Source of the DNA: Eretmocerus hayati
Lineage: Eukaryota > Arthropoda > Insecta > Hymenoptera > Aphelinidae
Assembly: GCA_029851415.1 (NCBI GenBank)
Contig: CM056742.1
Coordinates: 190,073,344-190,137,343, forward strand
Reading direction: 5' to 3'
DNA: 64,000 nt
Part shown: positions 1 through 11,710 of the stretch, piece by piece
Numbering within the stretch: the stretch's first letter is position 1
Layout: every line of letters starts with the position of its first letter
Notes under the pieces: model-generated
Databases searched by the model: none
What the model saw: the letters and a program-made list of their open reading frames with translations, nothing else
What the model was told of the DNA's origin: nothing
Position numbers and translations under genes: made by a program

Positions 1-488
1 AAACAATCGTATCGTGGCCGATTGTCGCCCGAGGCTATCGCCACATCCGATCACTCTGGGCGAGCGATGCACCCGGCAGTGAATCCCATCTCATTCCAAA
101 CCATACCCCCTGTGGTCGCACCGGACTCACTTTTGAGAGACACAAGTCTCGCAACGATCCAGTATCACTTTTCGACATCAAAATTTGATCATGAGGTTCC
201 AGCCACGTGGTTCCTCACCAATACCTTACGAGACCCACCCGGCCAGTTATGCGAGGAACAATTTTCATTCATGTAAAAGCCAGCTATACAGATTGGTTTA
301 TTTATAGATTGAAATTTGATTGCATATTGAAGTCAGGGGATGGTACCTTGCTACACTTCGGATAAGTCGGTGCATGGAGATTGCTATAAGTAGAATTCTT
401 CAGTAGATCAAATTATAGTCATTTAAATAAAAAATGCCAGGGTTGTGTGCGCAGTAGGATACTAATCTGGATGAAGCATAAGGGTGAA
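1..488. other. Unassigned left edge
   Basis: An 84-codon open frame lies at 22-276 on the + strand, but it matches no family I recognise and has no convincing splice sites. The rest is AT-rich intergenic DNA leading into the foldback element at 504. Confidence 0.4.
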
Positions 489-884
489 TCCACAAATAAT
501 GCAATATGGGCAATTTCGGAGCATTTCACCGAACGCCTGAACCAGAAGGGTCTAGAAAAAATCCCAAAAAATTTTTTTTGAATAGTAACATGTTGAAATA
601 GTACGAAAAAATTCTTTTTTGATTCTTTCGAAGGCCTCCATAGTTCCTAGGGCCCACCATGGGTTCATTTTGGGCCCTTTTATTAGCCTTTTTTGAGAAA
701 GTTATAGAACCTACTATACTCAACCTTTTCGAGCGTACTTCGGCGCCTTTTTCTCGGTGGAACTAGTACTTTGGAGAAAAAGATTTTCCAACTTGGATTA
801 TCCAGTCTAGCAACAATGTGGGAGCTATTTGTTGAGAGCAGATTTTAGCGATTTTTGAGTTTGCTTCGAAGTAGCCTAGCTCCT

Positions 885-1536
885 GTGCAAATTATACCGA
901 TAAGGTAGATCTCATCGATATTTTGACTCTATCGCTCGATTTGATGAAATACATTTAATGAATGAATTTATCGTTCTTTCGAGCCACTTATAATCGTCGC
1001 GCTCAGGTGGCGATCACAGTTTGACAAATGTCAAACTGCGACCTTCGAGGCTCCACTTTCATAGTGGCTGCATCACGAAGGGATTTTTTTATTTTTTTGG
1101 ATTTTTTAATTTTTTATTGAAAGATTGACCAAGAGATGAAAAAATTCTACCTTATCAGTATAATTTGCATATTCGAATGGTCATGGTTCCTTGATTGACC
1201 GCATCGAAAGATTGGCACAAGAGATGAGAGAAGGCTTCCCCGAGCGAGTGAGTATATACGCAATCGCCTCGGTAGTCTAATCGGTTAAGGCGCCGGTCCG
1301 GAGTACCGGAGATCGCGAGGTTCAAGTCCCGCCCGAGGAAGATTTTTTTCATCTCTTGGTCAATCTTTCAATAAAAAATTAAAAAATCCAAAAAAATAAA
1401 AAATCCCTTCGTGATGCAGCCACTATGAAAGTGGAGCCTCGAAGGTCGCAGTTTGACATTTGTCAAACTGTGATCGCCGCCTGAGCGCGACGATTATAAG
1501 TGGCTCGAAAGAACGATAAATTCATTCATTAAATGT
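885..1536 (+). mobile_element. tRNA-carrying foldback/SINE-like insertion
   Basis: A long inverted repeat (arms about 951-1,144 and 1,345-1,537) surrounds a roughly 200-bp loop that contains a tRNA-like gene. The host sequence tagcctagctcct occurs immediately before (872-884) and after (1,538-1,550) the insert and is continuous in the other foldback copy. This looks like a 13-14 bp target-site duplication, which suggests retroposition of a Pol III transcript. The loop also holds a shorter partial copy of the arm (about 1,204-1,250), so the unit itself may have arisen by internal inversion and duplication. No protein is encoded. Confidence 0.6.
1266..1339 (+). tRNA. tRNA-like gene or tRNA pseudogene inside a foldback
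   Basis: The 7-bp acceptor stem (GCCTCGG with CCGAGG-A), a 4-bp D stem, a perfect 5-bp anticodon stem (CCGGT/ACCGG) and the T-loop GTTCAAGTC are all visible. The A box (TAGTCTAATCGG) and B box (GGTTCAAGTCC) look intact for Pol III. The nominal anticodon is GGA (Ser), but there is no long variable arm, position 33 is C rather than U, and the T stem has a mismatch or bulged A. It is therefore more likely a tRNA-derived promoter of a repeat than a working tRNA. A tRNA covariance-model score would decide. Confidence 0.5.
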
Positions 1537-3591
1537 AGCCTAGCTCCTACTAGATATGTCATAATCGACTTTTACAAGTAGTCATTTTGAAAGTCTTGAG
1601 AAGACCTACAATTTGATTACTGGTAAAACTCGATTATTGGACTCTTCATAGGAGTTACAGTCGTTACAAGTCGAGCAGTTTCGTAAAAATGCCAAACCGT
1701 TAGCTCAATTAAAAAAATCGTTTTCTTTCTTCGACCCCAAACCTGTGCGAATAGGTTTGTGATACAAATACTAACAATGAGAACAATAATCTGGGTGGGA
1801 TATTGAATTCTCGATTTTATTCAGTCAATTTAAAACACCCTTGCTTGACTTTTTGCTCAAAATGACCTCACAGGTATGGCTCGCATATGCTTCTATCTGA
1901 ACTAATGTGCACCAATTTATTTGTAATGACTCCTCCAATGTACCCCCAAATGTGTGTGAGAACTTCCGGAGGCGAGCCTCGAGCTAGATGCGAGCAGGAG
2001 GTTCCATTTCACGAGATGAAAATGGGCATTATCTCGTCTATTTGGACGCAGGTGAGTGTGAGTTCACTCATTCTAGCTCACCAGTGAGATGAGCGGCTGA
2101 AATAGGGGTACGAACATGGTTTTCCCACTCAAAATGATTATCTAGACACGATCCTGTAGTCAGTTTGCCTCTAGGATGTTGTGAATTGCTCTCAGACTAG
2201 AAAACACTTAAGTTTCATGTTTTTTGATGTAGTGGCTTAAGATAATGATTTAGAGCCAAATTGTTCATGTCATCGTGTTTAGATGGCCATTTTGCGACAG
2301 GAAAAGATATTTGCATCCCCATTTTAGCCGCTTATCTCATTTGTGAGCCAGAATGAGTGAGATCCCTCTCACGCTTGACTGCGCCTGAATGGACAAAATA
2401 ATGCCCGTTTTCAACTCGTAAAATGAAACCTCCAGCTCGCATCTGGCTCGAGGCTCGCCTCTGGAAATGTTTACACATATCTGGGGGTACTTTGAGGAGT
2501 GATTTCTCACAGGTTGGAGCACATTAGTTCAGATAGAAGCATATGTATGTGAGCCACACCTGTGAAATCATTTTTAACAAAAAGTCAAATAACGGTGATA
2601 AAAACGTCTGAATAAAATAAAGTCTGAAGACGATTGAATATCCCACCCAGATCATTATTTTGATTGATAGTTTTTGTATCACAAAACATATTTGCACAAG
2701 TTTGGGGTCGAAGAATAAAAAACAATTTTTTCAAATTGCCCTCAAAGTTTGTCATTTTTACGAATTTGCTCAGCTTGTAACGACTGTATATCCTATGAAA
2801 AGTACAGTAATCGACTTCTACCAGTGATCAAATTGTAGGTTTTCTCAAGACCTTCAAAATGACCATTCGTCAAAGTCGGTTACCACATGTGCAGTAGAAG
2901 CTAGATCTTTTCGAAGCAAGCTCAAAACTTGCTAAAACCTTCTCTCAACAAATAGCCTCCAGAAGTTGCTAGGCTGCATGATCGACCTTGGAAAATTTTT
3001 TGTCATTACTCTAACCTAAAAAGGCCGCGTTTGAATAGGATTTTAGGGTTCTCGTAATGAAATAGTATTATACGCACCGATGGCGAAAAAGTCGCTTTAC
3101 GCACAAGTGCGATGCTTTACGCACGGTTGAGTTGCTTTACGCCCGAGGAGCGTAGCGACGAGGGTGGAAAGCAATCTCAACCGTGCGGAAAGCATCACAT
3201 GAGGGCGGAAAGTTTGCACGAGGGTGGAAAGCTTTCGCCAGAGTTGCGTATTGCATTTTTTATAATACTGACCGGAAAGTTGCTAACACGCAATTAATAA
3301 GCCCCAGATATTTGCGAGTGAGCAACGCGCAAGAGCGAGGTAGGGCCGAGGGAAGTTTTGGACACATCATGGATATTACCTTGTCCAAACTTGAGTTAAT
3401 TGGGCGTGGTATTATCTAAAGATCATTTTCTAATTTTACTTGCTCTGAGACTTATCTCACGATTACCGATGTGCTAGCAGCGTTGAAATGAGTGCAGAAA
3501 TCCCGCGATTGACGTATTGGTCGGACCAGGAAAGTACTGTGTATCCCGACGGTGCGGCGCGGTAAATCAGGTACCGCGAGCGGAGCGGGGT

Positions 3592-3664
3592 CCAGGGGTG
3601 CAACCCCTGGTGGGGGTCCAGGGGGCAAAGCCCCCGGCGGGGGGTGTGGGGGGCGGAGCCCCCC
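3592..3664. repeat. GC-rich triple perfect hairpin cluster
   Basis: Three perfect GC palindromes follow in a row: CCAGGGGTGCAACCCCTGG (3,592-3,610), GGGGGCAAAGCCCCC (3,621-3,635) and GGGGGGCGGAGCCCCCC (3,648-3,664). The block is far richer in G and C than anything around it. It resembles the GC clusters found in some organellar and microbial genomes, but here it sits inside a transposon insertion. Confidence 0.7.
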
Positions 3665-4562
3665 ACTTGACAGAAAAATCTGATATAAGTGCAATACATC
3701 TGATGGGAGCTTTAACCGGAGTTTGGGCTTAACTTAGTTCTGTCAGAGATTTTGTCGAACAGGACGATCGATCTGTTGGCAATATTAGTAACCCTCTGTG
3801 ATCGATGCAGCCCTCTGTTTACAAAAATCCAAGAAAGGATAGAAGGATAGAAAAATTCTCAAAATTTTCATTAGCTTTTAACTGCATTCTACCGACGAAA
3901 ACAAGAGGATTCTGAAGGTTACTTCTTTTGATGAACAGCTTTCCAGCCATTGTGAGATACCGTATTGAAAACTGCAACTGGGATAAGAAATTATCACTCA
4001 TCATTGATGGAAAAATTTGCAAGGAATAAGTAAATGGAGTACGAGATTCCTCTTACGAGAATATGGGCCAAGGCGACAAACAAATAAGAAATTCTATACA
4101 GTTGATTCAATAATATTTTTCGTTTTCAAAACACAAGCTCATTTCGAGACCAGAGAGTTTGGCGCAAGTGCAATGGTAGTTATTAACTTCCTCGGTCAGT
4201 AATAATTTGTATTCCGTTGGAAAATGATACCGGAAACGGTAATGAACGACCAGGACGGCGCGGGCGTGGGTGCTTCTTGCGTCTTTGTGGGAAACTGAGG
4301 CTTTTGGATTCATCGACAGAAGAAAACTGAAATTTCCTCCACTTGTATACATTTACACCACGATTTTCGTCGGAATTATCTTAGTTTTGAAAATTTTTGT
4401 GAATTCAGAAACGAGGTGTAAAGCAGTACAACCGTGCGTAAAGCAATTGCTTTACGATCGCTCGTGCGTAAAGTACTGCTTTACGCACGGTCACTGTGCT
4501 TTACGCATCAACTTTACGGTCAAGTATTATAAAAAAGTATATCCGCACTTCGCTTGCAAGCG

Positions 4563-4632
4563 TATTTTGGGCACTGGAGGACATGTCTGTCTCGCTTTGC
4601 TCGACAGACAAACTGTCCTAGTGCCCAAAATG
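4563..4632. repeat. Imperfect hairpin of about 70 bp
   Basis: The arms attttgggcact...gacatgtctgtc and gacagacaaactgtcct...agtgcccaaaat flank a 10-base loop. It lies close to the right end of the inserted segment and may be part of that element's terminus. Confidence 0.6.
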
Positions 4633-4677
4633 GGCTACCACGCTCAGTGAGGAAATATACTATTCTCCAAAGTACTA

Positions 4678-5582
4678 AGGTAAGTGTGCCTAATATGCCC
4701 CCACTACTTTTGTTTTGCTCATAGTTTTGGCTCATCTCAATATTATTCAACGTATCTTAGCTCGTTTTAAAGATAATCTTAAGACCTTCAAAATGAGCTA
4801 AAGTACGTTTGACTTCGAGGAATTAGAGCCGAGCTATCTTGATTTTTGTAGGAAAAGATTTTTTGCGAGTTTTTGACAATGTGCTCCTAATATGCCCCCA
4901 TAGACATTTCGCGCTCCTGAAGATCCGGAAAAGCGATATCGGTTCCGGCACATGACCGGCATGTATTGAATGGACAAATATTCATATTTCAAGGTATTCT
5001 TGAGGATTTAGAGTGCACATAACCTCAAAATTAACATAAAAATCGATTTTTAGCACATTTTGCAAGATCTGGTGCATTTGAAAGGCTCTATGTTGTTGGA
5101 TATAGCTAAATACACCTACAACTAATGTTATCTCGATAAAAAAGTGCTAAAAGTACTTGCGGCATTGCGCAAGGCCCTCTACATGCGGAAAAAGAGATGG
5201 GGGCATATTAGGAACACTGCACTTTTTTTTAGTAATGTGGGCGTAGAATCGGCTAGAAATCGAATTTTGCAATTTTGAAAAAGGGATCTTGGAGTTGAAA
5301 CAAAAACAGAGAAAATGAGCTAAGATACGTTGAGATTGGTTGCACCAGTTTTGTTTGGCATAGCCTCTAGTAACTAACAAAAAAGAAGTCGAAAGTACCA
5401 AAACCACTTTTTCTGTTCTAAGAAATGCGCGTGCCATTTAGGATCGGTCCAAAACGTTGATTTTCTCATATTTTAACGTAACAAACATGAAAAAAATGCG
5501 CGGTAAGGTCTGCGGGTTCGTACATGTGAGAACTTGAGTGGGGGCATATTAGGGAATGGGGGCATATTAGGCACACTTACCT
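4678..5582. mobile_element. TA-flanked TIR element (Tc1/mariner-type MITE)
   Basis: Perfect 26-bp terminal inverted repeats begin aggtaagtgtgcctaatatg. The element is flanked on both sides by TA (4,676-4,677 and 5,583-5,584), the Tc1/mariner target signature. The motif cctaatatgccccca occurs five times on the two strands near the ends and inside (about 4,690, 4,890, 5,200, 5,540 and 5,560). An inner inverted pair (4,748-4,763 with 5,314-5,330) is also present. The internal sequence has no transposase, so it is non-autonomous. It inserted into the right arm of the larger foldback. Confidence 0.75.
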
Positions 5583-5865
5583 TAGTTCTACCGAAAAAAA
5601 TGCACCGAAGTACGCTCGTATTGGTTGAGTATAGTGGGAGTTAAGATTTCCTCAAAATAGGCTGAAAAGGAGCCTAAATGGTCCTTTTGTGGGCCCTAGG
5701 ACCTATAGAAGCCTTCGAAGAATCCGGAAAAAAAATTCCCGTACTATTTCAACATAGTACTAATCGAAAAAAAATTTTTGGGATTTTTCTAGACCCCCGT
5801 GGTGCAGGCATCTGGTGAAATGCTCCAAAATGGCCCATATACATGCATATGCATCATTTGTGGAC

Positions 5866-8800
5866 ATAAATTGATGTTACAGCTATCATTCGGCAATGTA
5901 TGGAGACTGGCATTCCGAAATGAGTGGGAGCTTGGCAGTATTTTGTTCGAATTTGGAGTATTCGAAGCTGACCTGAGTACAGTTGAGCATGCATGCTACT
6001 CGAATTTGAGAATCCCTCCATGGAATGTTCATCAGAAGTTTTCCAAAAAAAGAAAAAAACGCGAAATCTATTCATGCAATCCACATACAGTCATGGCACT
6101 TTTCTGACTTTTCAGCAATGCCCAAAATCTATTACGGCGACATGTTCGAAAGACATAGAGGTGTGGACTGTTGATCCTTAGCCAGTTTAAAGCATTGATG
6201 AAAAAAATACACGAACGGAGAATTCGAGGAGAATGACACTCACCAAAAGAGTTACATTTACCCAACCATTGCCCAATTCAATCACATTTTCCGGCTACGT
6301 TATCTCAGATTCCTATAAAATTGAATTTAAACTCGAGATTTAAAATAAATTCCGCTGGCAGATGCTGTAGCTGCTCATTCGATAATCTGAGCGGCTGTTC
6401 CATCTGCTCTCGTGCCTCAGCACGGCAACGTAGGGCCGCGAAATCGGATTTGGCGCAAGCTCCGTCAGCTCGCTCGACAAATTCATTCACCTGCCTGATG
6501 CGTATGCCGGCTTGTATCTCGGCGATGCAGCCTGTGCAGCTCGTAATGCGTTTCGCGCGCGCATAACCAACGTACCGTGAGTATAGCCTCCGTACACTAT
6601 AAACACAAACCAAGCGAGTAAGCAAGCATTGGCAAGCAGACAGGCTCCTCTGCTTGCTCTATAATGCTGCTTCTGCTGCAGCAGCATCAGAGGCTCTCCG
6701 ATGCAATCAAGATATCACGCTTCATAACGCTAAACTGCTATTTCCATGTTGCGCACATCGGCGTGGCACAGCATCCAGACGCCTCTGTACATCGTCCCAT
6801 ATACTCGTTATCGCATAGACTCATAGCGTATTCTGCTTAGAAGCTCTATTTGGCTGCCAATCTCTTCATGTTACACCTGTACTCCGGATCGTTCATTCAC
6901 CGCACTACTCCCGACACTACCACTATTTTCATTCAAACAACACTTGGGGCTCAAAATTGTGTTGGAAGTCCAAATGGTCATTTCAACTGTCACATGGGTA
7001 GAGGTGAAGAGCAATAGCTGCGCTCACCTCTCCCCTTCGTGCCACGATGACGTTGCACCCGCGAGGTCTACTTGGCCGCGCAACGTATGTTCGCGGTTCA
7101 CCGTCAGAGCTTCGACGGAGCGGGGCCTGTCCCCAGTGCAAGGTCTCTGCTGGAACGCGGACCGTCGTCGTCGACGACGAGCCGCGCGGCAGCCAGACCG
7201 CTCGCATCAACCTTTAGAATCATATCTCTCTCTCGAGTATATTTATCCTCAATTAAACTCATATTCACATACTTTGTTGTGATTGATTAGAGTCGACCCC
7301 CCTTCCCACGTAACACAACTTTGGAACACGAGGCGTTCACTGAGGTAGGTTCTTTTCATTCTGCCATTTTGAGAATGCAATATGTTCTTACATCCATCAC
7401 ATATCATCTGGAATCCAATAAAAGGGTGTGCATCCGCTGAAATCATCGATGGTTAAAATACTGTGAAGGTTGGCTGCAAATGTCTACCGACGAGCTTTGC
7501 TGGGATCATCGTCTCTCTGTTAGCATCCAAACGATATAATATGAATCACGTAGTCATATTGCAAGTGCTTCCTTGGGTGGTAGATGGGAGAATCGGTATC
7601 CCAGCTAACGTCTTGTGTCAAAAAAGCGTTTTAAAGGTGAAACGACTGCCGAAGCGCTACGATATTCAGATCGATTTCAATTACTTTTTCGGACTTGAAA
7701 AATTATTTAAGTCAGAATCATGACCAAATCATCTTCTAGTGCGGAAAAATGAAAAAATTTTGGTGAAAGTCATGCAAAAGGGTCAAGATTTTGTGCGCTC
7801 GCGATTTTGTCTGAAAACGCTTTTGCCTCATTGTCTGTTGGAAAGCCAAAGATTGCTTACGCAAAACTCTATTATTTCGATCATTCATCTATCACATTAA
7901 TCTTGGCCACTTTCGTATCCAGGAGACGAAAGTGGAAATCAAATAATTTCATGAGACGGGAATACCACGAATATGTGTGAACTGACTGAAAGGTTCCCTC
8001 AAAAATCGTCGGGATGGAATTTTTCGTCAAAGGAGTTACTGAAATTTTTGTCCAACTCAGAATGGATGTCCGATCTAAGGCACTGGCATTTCAGCACAAT
8101 TGATGTACTGATCAAATCACCATCCCAAGCTCAAATGGAACACTGTGTTCTTGTTCTAACCTGTCAGCTCAATGTTGCTTTATTTAGAGCGATTCTGCAT
8201 CAAATCTCAACGGACCTGTATTCGCGGCAAGGGTCGACATCGTTCAGCAAAATTACATTCTTGCTCGCGGTCAGGATAGTTTCAATTCTGTCTTGAGAAT
8301 ATTGCAAAATTCTCCTGTAAGACAAGAGTGAACGTTGAAGATTCCACGACTCAAACCTTGCCTCGAATCACAAATAGTTAATCTACTTATAAGAGTGAAC
8401 ACTTTCACATTACCATCAGGAATCTCAGAGCGTCCTTCATGATTATGAATATCGAATGTTTCCCCTCTAAAAACACTTTCACGCATGATATCTTCCAAGT
8501 GTTTCAGTCAAACGTTAGACTAAAACTTACAGTCAAACTAGAGTGAAAATGTTTCAGTGAATCTTCGGGAGAGAACTTGAATCTCTTGTGGTTGGAAATC
8601 CACCCCAAGAAATTCAAAGTGTTGTCTTGCACAAAATTCTTGCCATCTTATCTTTGGGATTCCAGAGTTGTGTTTGAGGCCTCAGACTTCGGGGGTGAGA
8701 GTGCACAGTATACGCCCGTGTCCTGACTCAATTCTTTGTCTTTCAAGCTCGGATGTACCGGAGTAGACTCATTATCCAACAGCCAGATACGTCAAAGGCT

Positions 8801-10821
8801 TGGCAAGGATGTGAGCGTCCGTTATCCTCCCCTGGTACGTCTATACTACAGCTCGTTGCACACCCACGGCCAGTGATTATCTCGCTGCGGCTGCGGGACG
8901 TAGTCCTTTGTCGCAAATTATCGTTAATCGCGCTTGCTCTGAACCGCCTGTACCCCCTGCTCAGACACTAGCCGCTCGCCCGCCAGAGCGAGCCGAGCTC
9001 ATCGCCCGATAGCCGGGAAAGAGACCAGGAGGCAAGGGAAAAAATACCGCGAGACAAGGGGTAAAAAAAGGAGCGGAGAAAAACGGACCCATTACAGGGC
9101 TTACGCGGAAAAACGGCGACATCAGTTATGTGCAGCTGGCCACCGCCCGCGTGTTCAGCCTTGTGTGCGGTGGCCTCGACGGTAAAAAACTCATTCGTGA
9201 CACCGGCTATACGGTGCGATTCGGTAGCGGATAATTTGTACTCGTTTCTCGTTTCTCGCACTCCTATCATCCTTTTCATCCTCCTCCGCCCCCTGCCTCC
9301 CATTCTTTACTTCTCACTCAGATGTGCCACCACCAGCGCAGACAGCACTGTCACATTTGAATATTCCAAGTTGGATCGATGAATTTATGACGCACGTCAC
9401 TCGCGGGAACCGATCTTTGAAACGAGATTGAGAGAAGATTACAATATAGATGACCTCGTGAGACCACATTGCATGGCCCTCGTCAATTAATGCAAGATTC
9501 ATTATTCAAATAGTACCATAATCAGAGTAGTTTGTCAATTTTATGATCAGGAAATGAGTCTTAGTAATAAGTTGGAGCCAAGTTTTTTTCTGGGTGCTAG
9601 AAAACTCGTCATGAGTAGATGGTGTCCCCGACGACAAAGCAACGAAAAAGATAAGCCCCTCATAACGGAACTGGGAATCTAATACAAATATGTAGGTTTC
9701 CTTTTCTGCATGACCTACGGGTACTCGCACGATTAATGGTGCAATATGTATCATTGCAGATAATTCATTCGCTGACTGTCCCCGTCTATATTTATCAAAA
9801 AGTTTCGTCACAAAGAGAGTTATCGGACTTTATACGTGGAAAAGCTCTCAAAAGCCTGGAGACAGGACCTGATTATGCAAAAGCTGTAGACGTTGTAACC
9901 AAAGTGCACCTCGTCCACCCAGTCAAAGAGCCTAGTACACACAATACATGCACTGAAGGAAGGAACAAAATCTTGCGCTCTTCCACTGAGGTACACTCTG
10001 CTCTGCTATCAGCTGAACTTACCATGAGAGGTGAATAGTCAGCACGCTTCGGGGTGTAACCAAGTTTTTAGTATTCTATACTTTTATCTACAATAGCTAG
10101 ATTTCGCCAGATTGTAGAAGAATTGGGCTCGATCATCGGATACCCCATCTGGATGTTGGGGTCAATCCACTGTAATATTGAAAGGCTGCAATCATTGGAT
10201 AAGCTCAAATTTTACGTTTTGAAATAATCATGACTGACGAATTATACTTCAAAATTAGAATAGCATCTAAGTCAAAGTAGATTCCGTGAAGGAATTTTTG
10301 CACATTTATTCTGTATCCATGCTGCTGACTACCGTTCAAACGAATCCAAAGACAATGCGATCAAAAATACGAGCGTTTGTGAATACTAGACTCAGGCACA
10401 CGCAATCGTGTACGCGCGTGCATCCTGATTAATCTGTCTCTGGCCGCCAGAGTGCCAAGTTATGCATCAGAGTGCGCGCTTGAGTTCACCGTTGCTCCTC
10501 GTTACCCTCAAAACTTGATCATTTCTGAGATTCTGTACCGGTGAGCAATTTGTACAAGTTTCTTCACAACGATCGATTGTAATAGCTCCATTACACGACC
10601 AAACCACGTTCATTATAAATAATCATTAATTCCCACAACTTTTGTTTGACTCTAGCAACATCGAATTTTGGTACGTTAAAAATTCTTCGGTCCAGCTAAA
10701 GTATCTTAACGGGGCTTTATTGCCTGATCTTTGATAAGCGTGTTGAAGCGAGTTCTAGAACCAATCCTGCGAAATCAAAGTTCGCGATCACCCAGGCAAT
10801 TGGCAGAGCTCTTGAGATATA
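5866..10821. other. Gene-poor stretch with CpG-rich patches, no gene recognised
   Basis: No frame matches a known family. Three patches are clearly richer in G, C and CpG than their surroundings: about 6,320-6,720, 7,010-7,220 and 8,750-9,320. They contain overlapping open frames on both strands (for example 6,305-6,625 minus and 8,968-9,303 minus), as GC-rich DNA does by chance. They could be promoters, first exons or noncoding RNA exons of genes outside the window; RNA evidence would be needed. Confidence 0.4.
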
Positions 10822-10823
10822 TA

Positions 10824-11708
10824 CAGTGCCCTACCGAAAAAAATGGAACACGGATACCTTCACTAAAACAGCCATTACTCCGACGCGTTTGGGTCTACGT
10901 CAATTTTCCAAAAAGCACTTGAAAGATGAGAAAAGAATCTATCATATTATGTGTTTTAAAATTTTTTTGATCGAAATTTCATGCCTTTAATTGACACTCA
11001 AAATTGGAAAAATTCTCATTTCAATCAATCATCGATCATTTATCGGGAAATTACGATAGCGTAAAAATTCTTGCGGGATGTTGTAGCTCTTTCCAAGACC
11101 TTCAAAATCATGTTTTATACATTACTCTACGATTTTTTGCACACGAGTAACAAGCGATCAGAAGAGAGCAAACTCACACGTGTTGAGGGTATCGAAAGTA
11201 TGGAGACATGAGTTTTTCTTAGTTGAGGTGGGCGGAAGTCCTCTCAACCAATTTTTGGAATGAGCCCGGCAATTATTTCATAGGATTCTGAAGATTTCAC
11301 GTCAAAATCGTAGATTATGACCTTTTCCGCATTTTTGTTACACTCAACCCGTACAAAATTCTTTGTACGAGATCACTCGTAACTCGGGTATGAAAAACCG
11401 TAGAGTAATGTATAAAAAAAGACGATTTCAAAGGTCTTGAAAAGAGCTACAACGTCCCGCAAGAATTTTTACACTATCGTAATTTCCCGATAAATGATCG
11501 ATGGTCGATTGAAATGAGAATTTTTCCAATTTTAAGTGTCAATTAAAGGTATGAAATTTCGATCAAAAAAATTTTTAAAACACATAATTTGATAGATTCT
11601 TTTCTCATCTTTCAAGTGCTTTCTGGAAAATTGGCGTAAGCCCGAACGCGTCGGAGTAATGGCTGTTTTAGTGAGGGTATCCGTGTTCCATTTTTTTGCA
11701 GGGTACTG
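10824..11708. mobile_element. 885-bp palindromic MITE, TA target site
   Basis: The ends are cagtgccctacc and its near-complement (gcagggtactg), flanked by TA at 10,822-10,823 and 11,709-11,710. The arms are about 330-345 bp each (10,824 to about 11,155 and about 11,365-11,708), differ at scattered positions and leave a central spacer of about 200 bp. There is no coding potential. The TA duplication and CAGTRCCCT end fit the Tc1/mariner superfamily. The whole unit would fold into a long RNA hairpin if transcribed. Confidence 0.85.
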
Positions 11709-11710
11709 TA

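Larger units (their letters stand above)
3002..4668. mobile_element. Insertion in the right arm of foldback copy A
   Basis: The right arm stops matching the left arm at about 3,001 and resumes at ctccaaagtacta (4,665-4,677), so the DNA between is inserted. It contains repeated short blocks of the type GCTTTACGCAC/GTGCGTAAAGC in both orientations (3,091-3,240 and 4,420-4,520), a GC-rich triple hairpin (3,592-3,664) and a strong hairpin near the right end (4,563-4,632). No coding frame of note is present. The exact ends and any target duplication could not be fixed. Confidence 0.45.
504..5840. mobile_element. Large foldback (inverted-repeat) element, copy A, with nested insertions
   Basis: The ends are inverted copies of each other: the left end begins atatgggcaatttcgg and the right end finishes with the near-complement, closing with gcccatat. 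The left arm runs through 504-884 and 1,537 to about 2,200. The right arm runs from about 2,250 to 3,001, then 4,669-4,677 and 5,583-5,840. Pairing is broken by three later insertions (885-1,536, about 3,002-4,668 and 4,678-5,582), so the undisturbed element was roughly 2.1 kb. This matches the uninterrupted copy at 58,843-60,958, with which it shares the end sequence and internal blocks. No transposase is encoded, so it is non-autonomous. A second short inverted match (489-503 against 5,850-5,864) lies just outside the ends. The superfamily is not clear because no target-site duplication was found. Confidence 0.75.

Noticed and set aside
3452..3732. Overlapping proline- or glycine-rich frames on both strands
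   Set aside because: They are by-products of the GC hairpin block, which lacks stop codons on either strand.
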